A stretch of DNA of 64,000 bases from the NCBI GenBank assembly GCA_006386115.1, contig VFIW01000051.1, positions 186,001 through 250,000 of the forward strand, read 5' to 3'. The position numbers and the translations under genes were made by a program. Under the pieces are notes generated by a model. It ran no database searches and was not told where the DNA came from. It saw only the letters and a program-made list of their open reading frames with translations. Positions within the stretch are counted from its first letter, which is position 1. Every line of letters starts with the position of its first letter. The DNA comes from Globisporangium splendens (lineage: Eukaryota > Oomycota > Peronosporomycetes > Pythiales > Pythiaceae). Below, in pieces: positions 35,826 through 45,577 of this stretch.

Positions 35826-36368
35826 ATGTCCTTGCCCAGTCCTTTGAAGCCAACCTTAGTCGCACCCGAATGGAGCTCTCCGTGGCACCGCAAGGTGGCG
35901 GTGCTCAGGAAAGTGGAATGCATCAACATCAAGCGTACAGAGGGACTTGGTCCCCAAACTTACGTGATCAAAATCTTCGAGTCGACGTCAACGAATCGGA
36001 TTCCAACAAATAAAGATCGCTCTCGCGAATGCTCTGTTCAACCGACCGCTCGTATGGAAAGGGAATACGCCGAGTTTGGTGGATTGCGCAGCGAAGTGTA
36101 CAACACTGTCCGCAATGCGCACTCGCGCACATCATGCGAGTTTTGCTAGAGTGTCATGCATGAGGCTGTCATGGGCGATTGCGGGCCGGCAGGGCGGCTC
36201 CTGGTTTTCCTGGACAAACAGGAAGGTGTGATAAACACACTCGCAACGTTCGTGAACGCGCTGCTGGACCTGATCAAACGCAGTGGAGACGCGCGAGGGT
36301 GCAGCGGCCAGACCCAGGTACCTCAGGTGCTCTATAACTTCCTGTTTGAGCAAGCCACCGTGGATTGA
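35826..36368 (+). pseudogene. PX-like domain protein, copy B, one nonsense codon
   Basis: Aligned residue by residue with copy A (20748-21239): PLKPTLVAPEWSSPWH, NRIPTNKDRSRE, REYAEFGGLRSEVY, CEFC. At the residue after CEFC, copy A has Lys (AAG) and this copy has TAG (36147-36149). Homology then continues in frame (SVM, then GCSGQTQVPQVLYNFLFEQ) to the end at 36368. It retains a segment (VFLDKQEGVINTLATFVNAL) that copy A has lost, so neither copy is complete. First gene of block B in the inverted duplication. Confidence 0.65.
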
Positions 36369-36575
36369 ATGCGTGTCAGTGAGTTCTGAAACTGAGGGAA
36401 TGGGTTCACTGGCAAATATTAGTTACAAATGGGTTTATTGCAAACAGAAGAGATTGAATATATAATAGCATGTGCGTACTCAAAACGTTTTACACACTTT
36501 GAAGAGGTATCTTCAGGGTGGCCCGCACATGGCCCGTTTCGATGTTCGCCTTCAATGTACAAGAGTGATGGTCTC

Positions 36576-36640
36576 ATGGACACAAGTGTCCATCTAATCA
36601 CGAAAGATGGAGTGATGGTCACTTGTCTTGACCGTCACTC
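36576..36640. repeat. Two adjacent inverted repeats
   Basis: ATGGACACAAGTGTCCAT (36576-36593) has 8-bp arms, and GAGTGATGGTCA (36610-36621) pairs with TGACCGTCACTC (36629-36640) with a single wobble. The GAGTGATGGTC phrase also occurs just upstream at about 36563. Confidence 0.6.
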
Positions 36641-36839
36641 CCTTTGTTCAGACGCTCGAACAGCAGCTTCATTCAATCAAACAACGAAGACACAACGTGA
36701 GTTCACAGTGCCTTGACGCCATTTGGGCACCGCAGATGCGAACGACACGAGGCGCTACGAGAAATTTGGTGAGCCCACGAGCGGCAGAACCAGTCATGCC
36801 CACTGAGGTGCTTTCTCCGTGACCTTAGGATCAAGAGTA

Positions 36840-37130
36840 AGTTCGACTGAGGACTTCACTGTGGTCGCAGGAGTAATGACGGGCGTGAGCACCACTCGTC
36901 TGCTCTGGAGCTCAAGCAAGCGAAGAATGGCGGCACAGGGGATCTGCACCTGTTCTACGTTAAACCAACGTAACGCGGACTGGATGGGTGTTTTCAGGCT
37001 GCTGCCGTGGTCGGATTGCCTGTGGTCATTTACAACAAGCCCAGTCAAACAGTAGCCAGCACCACACATCCAAGACCGTTCCCAAAATCACCGAAAGCGT
37101 CAGACCTTGTCGTACTACTCAATGTGCATG
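36840..37130 (+). pseudogene. DHDPS relic (third DHDPS copy)
   Basis: Broken frames keep DHDPS exon-2 sequence in order: a VVAG segment (about 36865), LKQAKNGG (about 36921), then FYVKPT followed by TAA (36971-36973) where copy A has Gln, then AAAVVGLPVVIYNKPSQT, matching AVAAVGLPVIIYNNPSRT of copy A. The Schiff-base Lys region is not recognisable. It occupies the DHDPS slot between PX-B and ABC-B, exactly collinear with block A. Confidence 0.75.
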
Positions 37131-38298
37131 AAACCAATCAACTGTGTGTGTGTTTGAGGCACCACAATCATTGACTCAATGCGCCAGATCCAAAAAGATC
37201 AGCACGTGACAGGCGTTCGAGACCGCTGCTTTTGTGATATCATGTTCTTGCAAGCGTAGCCGCACTTGTGGCTCCGAGAGTGGTGACTAATGCCAGATGA
37301 GCCCTGATGTTCTGTCCAACGCAGATAGAATGGCATAAAGGTTGTCACATGATATGGGTGAAATCGTATGCACGTTGGATGTTTCGGAGCCAAAGTCACT
37401 GAACGCTCCACTGCACCGCGAGAATGGATGAGTCGTCTTCTTGGTCTGGGTTGTCACTTTGTCTGGCTTAGTCAGGCACGCTGGTTTTTTTTTTCCTTTG
37501 GGATGTGGGCTGTCAGTATGGCAACCTTGCTCGAGAACACACGCAAGCAAAGACCCAAATGGACGATTTCTTTGAATGTGATATGCACGAATACACGCCA
37601 GCAAAGGCGCAAAAGGGCGAGTGCCTTTGCTTGCGTGTATTTGCGACCCTCTCTCTGTATGATGCGATCGCGTGTGTCCAGATTACACTCGCATGGAAAT
37701 CAGCGAGATAAATACAAAAAATCCACCAAATTCTGCAAATCACCGAAAATCCATACACTTTTGTTCGTTTTCATTCATTTATGCAGTTTGTGAAGTTCCT
37801 CAGTTGCTATGAAAGTGGTAATTTGCAGCGGCTGCTTTTGGGTTTGTAGAGGGTGCTTGCAACTTGAGCAGCTCGCCAAGCCAAATCATGTCTTCGACTG
37901 AGTCAAATCAGTCTCCGCCCCTGATTTGTGTCCTTCATGTTTCTTCGTCCGCTTCATAAACATGACGAGGATGGAGTTCGCGTCTTCTCGGGCTAAGACG
38001 TCTCAGGACAGGACGACTTTGTTGTCTTTCCCCAGTCGTAAAGCAATCGTGTACCATCGAATTGGTGCTGCAAGAGTCTAGTGCGTAGGTAAACTGGGAT
38101 GAAATCAAGGCAAACTTTTGTATGTTTGGCAAACAACTGAAGCGCTGCGGTCGACTTGTTTCGCTTTCCATTTCCACAACTTGCTCAGTTGGGCTCAAGT
38201 CATCTCTCAGCGTTTCGCCTTCGCCACTTTTTCGCACGAAGTGTGCAATATACCGAGTTTCAACTCTTTCCAAGCTCGAGTGAGAAGGACCAGAAGCG
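37131..38298. other. Intergenic upstream of ABC-B
   Basis: No gene supported. Its last 108 bp (38191-38298) are the tract identical to the ABC-A upstream region. Confidence 0.45.
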
Positions 38299-41200
38299 AT
38301 GATTGGCTTTGGATCCGCGGATGAGATGACGGCGCAAGGTGCACACGCCATGCACGACCACGTGGCGTCGAGCCTCGAGACCGTGATGGGTGTCGCGCTG
38401 CCGCGGCTCGAGATCCGTTACTCGAACCTCTCGCTCGGTGTCGACATGGTCACGGTAGCCTCGGAGAACGACGCCAAGTCTGAGCTCCCGACGATCGCCA
38501 ACTTTGTCAAGAAACGCTATGGGTGCGCTGGCGGCAAGCGCGTCACCGTACGCAAGCAGATACTCAAGAACATCAGCGGCGTGATCAAACCAGGGTCGCT
38601 GACGCTGATCCTGGGCCAGCCGGGCTCGGGCAAGTCGGCGCTCATGAAGGTGTTCAGCGGCCAGTTCCCGATGGACAAGAACGTCGTGCTCGAGGGCGAC
38701 GTGTCGTACAACGGACTGCCACGCAAGCAGCTCGAGCGCACGCTACCGCAGTGCATTTCGTACGTGACGCAGACGGACACGCACTTCCCGATGCTCACAG
38801 TCAAGGAGACGCTGGCGTTCGCGCACGAGTGTTGTGGTGGTGGCGCTCTCCCCGAAGGTATTGAGAAGCAACTCGCCAACGGAGGCAACCAAGAAAAGCA
38901 AGCGCTGGAAGCCGCACGCGCCATGTACAAGCACTACCCGGACATCGTGACCCACCAGTTGGGACTCCAGCATTGCCAGGACACGGTTGTCGGTGACGCG
39001 ATGCTTCGTGGCGTCTCCGGTGGCGAACGCAAGCGCGTCACGACGGGCGAGATGGACTTTGGCATGAAGTACGCGACGTTCATGGACGAGATCAGCACGG
39101 GGCTCGACAGTGCGGCGACCTTCGACATCGTGAGCACGCAGCGTAGCATCGCCAAGAAGTTCCGCAAGACCGTCGTGATCGCGTTGCTGCAGCCGACTCC
39201 CGAGGTGTTTGCGCTCTTCGACGACGTGCTGATCCTGAGCGAAGGTCAAGTGCTGTACCACGGTCCGCGTGACCAGGTCCAAGGCCACTTTGAGAGTCTG
39301 GGCTTCGTGTGTCCACCTCACCGCGACATTGCAGACTTCCTCTGTGACATCGGCACGGACCAGCAGCGTCAGTACGAAGTGACCGTGCCTGCAAACGCGT
39401 CGATCAAGACTCACCCACGCCGTGCGCGGGAGTTTGCCGATCTGTTCGCTCACTCCATACTTCACGACAAACTCCTCGCGGATCTCAACGCGCCACTGGA
39501 TCCCGTTCTGGCGAGCGATGCGAACGTGCACCTTGCGAGCGTGCCGGAGTTCCACCAGACGTTCTGGGCGAGCACGTTCACGCTGATCCGTCGCCAGTTG
39601 CCCGTCACGATCCGCAACAAGGCGTTCTTGCGCAGCAAAACTGGCATGGTCGTCATCATGGGACTGCTGTACGCGAGTACGTTCTACCAGTTCAACTTTG
39701 ACGATGTTCAGGTCGTCATGGGCATCTTGTTTTTTTCGATCCTGTACCTGGCGCTGACGCAGTCGCCGATGCTTCCGGTGTATTTCTCGGCGCGCGATGT
39801 GTTCTACAAACAGCGTCGCGCCAACTTCTTCCGTACGTCGTCGTTCGCGCTCTCGGTTACGATGAGCCAGATCCCACTCACGTTCGTGGAGAGCGTCGTG
39901 TTCGGCACGATCGTGTACTGGATGTGCGGTTTCGTGCCGACTGCGGGTGCGTACCTGCTGTTCGAAGTGCTGTTGTTCCTCACGAATTTATCGTTCTCGG
40001 CGTACTTCTTCTTCTTGTCGTGCGCGACGCCAGACGTGCACGTGGCCAAGCCACTGGGTCTCACGACGCTGCTCGTGTGCATCGTGTTCTCGGGCTTTGT
40101 CGTCACGCACGACCACATCCCAGACTACTTCATCTGGTGCTACTGGTTGAACCCGATCGCGTGGGGTGTGCGTAGTCTCGCGGTCTCACAGTACCGCAAT
40201 GAACGCCACGACAGATGCGTCATCGAGGAAGGTGGTATAAACTACTACGAGCAGTTCGGCGGCAAGACCATGGGCGAGTACTACTTGAGCATCTTCAACG
40301 TGCAGACTGAGAAGTCTTGGATCGCCTACGGCATCCTCTTCACCACCGCCGTCTACGTCTTCTTCATGTACTTGGCATACTACCGTCTGGAGCACAAGCG
40401 CCTCGAGACGCCAGAGAACCTCATCGCGCCAAAAGTGAACGCCGATGGCGAGCAGGATGAGAGCAAGGACGACTACCAGTCGCTGTCGACACCCCGTGTC
40501 TTGGACAAGAAGAGCACCAACAGCTCGTCGAACGAAGAAACGGTCGTGGATCTCGCGAGCCACCGCGAGCTCAACTTCACGTCCGTGACCGTGGCGTTCG
40601 AGGGTCTCTGGTACGCCGTGCCTGGACCTGGCAAGGACAAGCAGCCGATCGATCTGCTCAAGGGAGTCTCTGGTTTCGCGCTTCCAGGCAAGATGACGGC
40701 TTTGATGGGTGCATCTGGTGCGGGTAAGACGACGCTGCTCGATGTCATCGCTGGTCGCAAGACGGGCGGCACCATCAATGGCCAAATCATGTTGAACGGC
40801 GTGCCTGCGACGGCTCTGGCGATTGGACGCTGCAGCGGATACTGTGAGCAAATGGACATCCACGCCGACTCGGCGACGATCCGTGAAGCACTCACGTTCA
40901 GCGCGTTCTTGCGTCAGGGCAGCGATGTGTCGAGCAAGAAGAAGCTGGACTCTGTCAACGAGTGCCTTGAGTTGCTCGACTTGGACTCGATCGCCGACCG
41001 CGTGATCCGAGGCTGCTCCGTGGAACAGCTCAAGCGCTTGACCATCGGCGTCGAGCTCGCTGCTCAGCCGAGTGTGCTCTTCTTGGACGAGCCCACGAGT
41101 GGTCTCGACGCGCGTTCGGCCAAGCTCATCATGGACGGCGTGCGCAAGGTCGCAGACACGGGTCGAACGATCCTGTGCACTATCCACCAGCCGTCAACCG

Positions 41201-42459
41201 AGGTGTTTATGCTCTTCGACAGTCTGTTGCTGCTCAAGCGTGGCGGTGAGACCGTGTTCTACGGCGACCTCGGCGCTCGGTGCCAGAACCTCATCGACTA
41301 CTTCCAGGCGATCCCAGGCGTACCGCAAATCGAGCAAGAGTACAACCCGGCGACGTGGATGCTCGAGGTCATCGGTGCTGGTGTCGACACCCGCAAGATC
41401 ATCAACGTGGACACAGACTTTGCCGCGCACTTTGCCACGAGTCCACTCCAGCAGCAGTTGGCGGACAACCTGAGCCAGTCTGGCATCGGATGCCCAGATA
41501 CCATCAAGGCTCAGCTCACGTTCTCTAACAAACGCGCGGCGAACGAAGCCGTGCAGGCCAAGTTCTTGCTCCAGCGATTCTTCCGCATGTACTGGCGGCT
41601 GCCGACGTACAACTGGACGCGGATGGTTGTGCACATCTTCCTGGGTGTGCTCTTCGGCTTGATCTTCTCGGACGCTGAGCGCACGTCGTACCAGGGTATC
41701 AACGCCGGACTCGGTATGATTTTCTGCACCGTTGCGTTCCTTGGTATCATCGTCGTGAACACGTCCATCGCTGTGGCTTCGGAGGAGCGCACGTCGTTCT
41801 ACCGCGAGCGCGCATCGCAGACGTACAACGCGTTCTGGTACTTTGTCGGCTTCACGATCACCGAGATCCCGTACGTGTCCGTCGCGACTCTCCTGTTCAC
41901 CGTGATCTTCTACCCCATGGTCGGCTTCACGGACGTCCCAATTGCGGCGTTCTTCTGGCTCATCCTGACGCTCCACCTGCTCTTGCAGATCTACATTGGC
42001 CAGCTTCTGGCGTTTGCGCTCCCGAGTGTCGAAGTCGCGACCGTGATTGGCGTGCTCTTCAACGCGATCTTCGTGCTCTTCACGGGCTTCTCGCCGCCGT
42101 CGCTCTCGATCCCAAGCGGCTACCGCTGGCTGTTTGACATCACGCCGCACCGGTATTCGTTCATGGCGTTCTCGGCCACGCTCTTCAGTGAATGCTCGGA
42201 CTCGCAGCTCGCCGAGGTGCTTCACGCCAATGCCACGAACGCCACGATCAACATGGATGCATACCCAGCAGGCTGTCAGGTCATGATGAACGCGCCGCAG
42301 TCGATCGGATCGATCCCGATCCAGGCGTACCTGGATCACGTGTTTGGCATCCGCCACGACGACATCGGGTACTACTTGATGATCAACGTGATCATGATCG
42401 TCGTGGTGCGCGTGCTCGCGCTGCTGGCGCTGCGCTTCATCAACCACCAGAAGAAGTAG
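38299..42459 (+). CDS. PDR-type full-size ABC transporter, copy B (intact)
   Basis: Single exon, 1386 aa. NBD1 has Walker A GQPGSGKS (about 106-113), signature VSGGERKR (about 239) and FMDEISTGLD. The first membrane half of about six helices follows (from about 445), ending near FMYLAYYRLEHKR. NBD2 has Walker A GASGAGKTT (about 812), Q-loop YCEQ (848-851), the degenerate signature CSVEQLKRLTIG and LFLDEPTSGLD. The second membrane half ends FINHQKK. This order and the asymmetric signature are typical of PDR/ABCG exporters in the plasma membrane, which extrude xenobiotics and lipids; oomycetes have many. It belongs to block B and is the intact partner of copy A. Confidence 0.95.
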   Translation: MIGFGSADEMTAQGAHAMHDHVASSLETVMGVALPRLEIRYSNLSLGVDMVTVASENDAKSELPTIANFVKKRYGCAGGKRVTVRKQILKNISGVIKPGSLTLILGQPGSGKSALMKVFSGQFPMDKNVVLEGDVSYNGLPRKQLERTLPQCISYVTQTDTHFPMLTVKETLAFAHECCGGGALPEGIEKQLANGGNQEKQALEAARAMYKHYPDIVTHQLGLQHCQDTVVGDAMLRGVSGGERKRVTTGEMDFGMKYATFMDEISTGLDSAATFDIVSTQRSIAKKFRKTVVIALLQPTPEVFALFDDVLILSEGQVLYHGPRDQVQGHFESLGFVCPPHRDIADFLCDIGTDQQRQYEVTVPANASIKTHPRRAREFADLFAHSILHDKLLADLNAPLDPVLASDANVHLASVPEFHQTFWASTFTLIRRQLPVTIRNKAFLRSKTGMVVIMGLLYASTFYQFNFDDVQVVMGILFFSILYLALTQSPMLPVYFSARDVFYKQRRANFFRTSSFALSVTMSQIPLTFVESVVFGTIVYWMCGFVPTAGAYLLFEVLLFLTNLSFSAYFFFLSCATPDVHVAKPLGLTTLLVCIVFSGFVVTHDHIPDYFIWCYWLNPIAWGVRSLAVSQYRNERHDRCVIEEGGINYYEQFGGKTMGEYYLSIFNVQTEKSWIAYGILFTTAVYVFFMYLAYYRLEHKRLETPENLIAPKVNADGEQDESKDDYQSLSTPRVLDKKSTNSSSNEETVVDLASHRELNFTSVTVAFEGLWYAVPGPGKDKQPIDLLKGVSGFALPGKMTALMGASGAGKTTLLDVIAGRKTGGTINGQIMLNGVPATALAIGRCSGYCEQMDIHADSATIREALTFSAFLRQGSDVSSKKKLDSVNECLELLDLDSIADRVIRGCSVEQLKRLTIGVELAAQPSVLFLDEPTSGLDARSAKLIMDGVRKVADTGRTILCTIHQPSTEVFMLFDSLLLLKRGGETVFYGDLGARCQNLIDYFQAIPGVPQIEQEYNPATWMLEVIGAGVDTRKIINVDTDFAAHFATSPLQQQLADNLSQSGIGCPDTIKAQLTFSNKRAANEAVQAKFLLQRFFRMYWRLPTYNWTRMVVHIFLGVLFGLIFSDAERTSYQGINAGLGMIFCTVAFLGIIVVNTSIAVASEERTSFYRERASQTYNAFWYFVGFTITEIPYVSVATLLFTVIFYPMVGFTDVPIAAFFWLILTLHLLLQIYIGQLLAFALPSVEVATVIGVLFNAIFVLFTGFSPPSLSIPSGYRWLFDITPHRYSFMAFSATLFSECSDSQLAEVLHANATNATINMDAYPAGCQVMMNAPQSIGSIPIQAYLDHVFGIRHDDIGYYLMINVIMIVVVRVLALLALRFINHQKK

Positions 42460-42781
42460 CTGCTCTCACTTTCTCGCGTTTCCCACTCTGATGTAGTTCC
42501 CATTTGCATATGCACTCCTTTGCAGCGTGCTTTCTGACTCATGTTGTTGTTTTCGTCCATGGTTGCATCAAGAGTTGCTGTGGCGTCCATGGTGAAAGAA
42601 TCACGAACTGACCTTTTCGAATCACGTGGTTATTTTTCTGAAATCATGACTTTCGTAAATCATAACAAGCAAAAACCGTTCAATACCGTCATAGTACCGG
42701 TACAGAACTCTTGTCAAAGCGACCATCACTCTGTCCGACTTTATTTCCCATTTGCTCCATTAGGAAAAAAAAAAGGTGCTC

Positions 42782-44885
42782 ATGGATCGCGAGAACACGC
42801 CACTCAAGCAGCGCCAGAAGGTCCGTTCGTGCCCTCCACGTGTATCTATCTGCTCACACACTCCTACCTAACTAATGCAATGGTGTGTCTCTGTGCGTAG
42901 CGAGGTGGCGGCAGCAGCCGTCGCAACAGCACGAGCAGCACGACAAGCGGCGACAAGGGCCATGCGAGTGCGAGTGCGAGTGCAGCAGCTACTAGTGGTA
43001 GTAACACCAGTGGCGGTGCGTCTGCGCGCGCCTTCCGCAGTGGAAATTCGTCTCGGGTACTGCGCAGTATCAGCCGCTGAAATGCTTGGGCTTTATGGGA
43101 TTAACTTGAGTTTGTGTGTGTGTATGTGGAGCAGGCACGCAGTAAGACGACGACGAATGGGACTGCGCAAGCGCCTGTGATCCTCGCAAAGCATCCGCCT
43201 ACGATCTTAAAGGCGCCGATGACCTCAGGCGTGTCAATGATGGGACTGTACGACCCCGACGCCCCGCCATCGTCGTCTGTGAAGGCGAGTCCACGCACCC
43301 ACCACCCTCTCCAGGACACTGGCAGCAGCGGAGCTCTCTACATCAACACCCGCCAAGGCCACGCGATCGCGGATCTGAATTCGTACGGGCGACATCCTCT
43401 GTCTGTGGGAGGAGGGGAAGGCGGTGGCGCCACGCGTACGCTGTATCATCCGCCGCCATCGAGCTCGCCGAGTCTCAAGAAGCCAAATTCATCAGTAGCA
43501 GGACCCGGATCAATGCGATTGCATGCTCCTGCCGTCACTCCAACGTCCTCAGCGTCGCACGCCAACAACAACAGCAATGTTATCCCTCCCGCGACGAGTA
43601 TCAAGCTGATCACGGCGCAGTACCAATTCGCGACGGACTTGTCGTCGAAACTCGCGAATTGCCTCGAGCTCACCAATTTCACGGTCGTCGGTGTCCTGGG
43701 TTTCGAAGGTGTCGGCAAATCGACGATCCTGTCGCTGCTTCACGCTGCTCGCATCGGCGAGCCATCATCTGAACAAACAGCAAAGCAACAGGGTTCTCCG
43801 GTCCCAGACCGTCAAAAGACGAAAACGAGTACGACTCGCAGCAGCAGTAGCGCCAGTGGGAAGAAGCAGCCTGTGTTCTCCACACAAAGTCTTGACGCGC
43901 TTGTCGCGGGGAGTCACGAGACAAACGGCGTCGACTTGTCTATCAGCCACGATCCACGTGGCCGTGCCACGAGTCTCGTGCTGCTGGACACGCAGCCGAT
44001 GCTGAGCACATCGATGCTCTGCGAGCTTCTCAGCAAGAACGAGTCGCCTCGTTTCGGTGCATTGACGCCCGAGCAGCAAGTCGAAGTGGCCTCGTACCAA
44101 CTGGCCGTGTTCCTGTGCTCGATCTGCCATTACGTCGTGATCGCACACGATAGCTTCGCTGATCTCCCGCTCGTGCGGTTCTTGCAGCAGGTGGAGCAGA
44201 AGTTGCAGAACTGTCGGTTGCCGCACATTTCCGGTGGGGTCAAGGAGAAACACGTCGCAAAGCTGATATGTCTCGTCAATAAACGGTCAACCAGTTCCGC
44301 GCTCCTTGTCGAAGAGCAGGAGCTGCTCGCGCGTCATGTGCGTGCGCTGGACCAGGCGTGGCCGCACGCTTTCTATCGTTCGTCTCGGAAAAAAGGTGCG
44401 CGTTACGGTAAGAAAGGAGGTCCATGCTGAGTTGTTACGAATCCTTACTGTTGCGCGCACAATGCTTGTGTTTGTATGGTGGTATCTGTGTACAGTGGAA
44501 ATCGATTCTGACGAAAACAGCGCTCCAAACAAGCAGCAGATTCCAGTGTTGACCATTCCACTGAAGCCAGGTAGCAACTCTAAAGTACCTCAGCGCGCCA
44601 AACCAGAAGATTTTGACGGTACGTTTCCAATACAACGGTGCACTCATCATTTATGGCTTGCTGAACATGTGACTGTCGATATTATGTTCATAACCAGATG
44701 CAGCGCTTCGATGGCAGCAATTTGTGCAGCAACTATCCAACGCTCCGTCGTTTTCCAAGCACCCAACGATGAACCATGTTATGAACTTGCGCGAATGGCT
44801 CAGCAACGCATCCCGTGTCTTTGAGAGTGTGCGGAAATCCGGTGCCTTTACTGCCGAGTACGCGTCCGCGCGAGACCACCATTAA
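42782..44885 (+). CDS. SMG9: SMG9-like nonsense-mediated decay factor
   Basis: Exons 42782-42820, 42901-43056, 43135-44395, 44496-44618 and 44698-44885 join in phase to 588 aa. The N-terminal third is Ser/Gly/Pro-rich and disordered. The core is a divergent G-domain as in SMG9: GFEGVGKST P-loop (about 254-261), GVDLSIS, LVLLDTQPMLS (Walker-B-like DTQP) and YQLAVFLCSICHYVVIAHD. The C-terminus LREWLSNASRVFESVRKSG matches the end of SMG9 proteins. With SMG8, SMG9 controls the SMG1 kinase that phosphorylates UPF1. The first exon is only 13 codons, and its placement depends on the splice call at 42821/42900. Confidence 0.88.
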
Positions 44886-45577
44886 GGAAGACACACGCAT
44901 TGCTGAGACCCTGTTGTTGTATTGATCACGGAAGCCGTTGTGTCGAAAATGAACCGACTCCGCTGCTTCAGTTGGGTGACAAACAGCCGTTTCCACCAAA
45001 ACTCTGAGAAAACCACGATCCGAATGCGAAGAATGTACACAGGAAGGGACCAGAGCTTGTTGCAACCGATGAACGAGCAAGATTTGCGGACGTGCGAATC
45101 GACAGGCGACGCTTATTTACAAGATTAAAGGGGACGAAGGCGTCAACAGGAAGTTAGCCCAAGTTCGACTCTCTTCCAATTCTGTTGCGAGGTCGCTTGG
45201 AGCAAAACGTATTGAATCGAATGTTACCATTACGTCGTCTTCCGAGTGGCTCATTTAAACGCGATTTGTTTTATCTCCCTGAACGACTCAAACCTGCGGT
45301 TCTCCATCTCTGTGGAATCCAGGATCGGCGTGTATTTTCGTGGTAAGCTGCTAGAATCTGATCGGATTTTGCTAATCCCAAGCATCGAAGTACCTTGCAC
45401 CAAAAACTGTACCATATTGGCAAACATGGTTCTTTATTCAACGGTGCATCTGCCTTGGATGCCGTGTTGTATGCATAGCACCGCCTCGCAGTTGAGATAT
45501 GCTTCTGTATGGAGAAATAGATACTTTGAGAAAAAATGACTGCGGCTCGCACACAATGATATCTTGGGTGTGTTTGC
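44886..45577. other. Intergenic between convergent genes
   Basis: Downstream of SMG9 and of the TIR gene. No gene supported. Confidence 0.4.

Noticed and set aside
41194..42447. Long open frame (417 codons) opposite the ABC-B NBD2/TMD2 region
   Set aside because: Asp/Arg/Glu/Val-rich antisense shadow of a codon-biased gene, with the same shadow under copy A.
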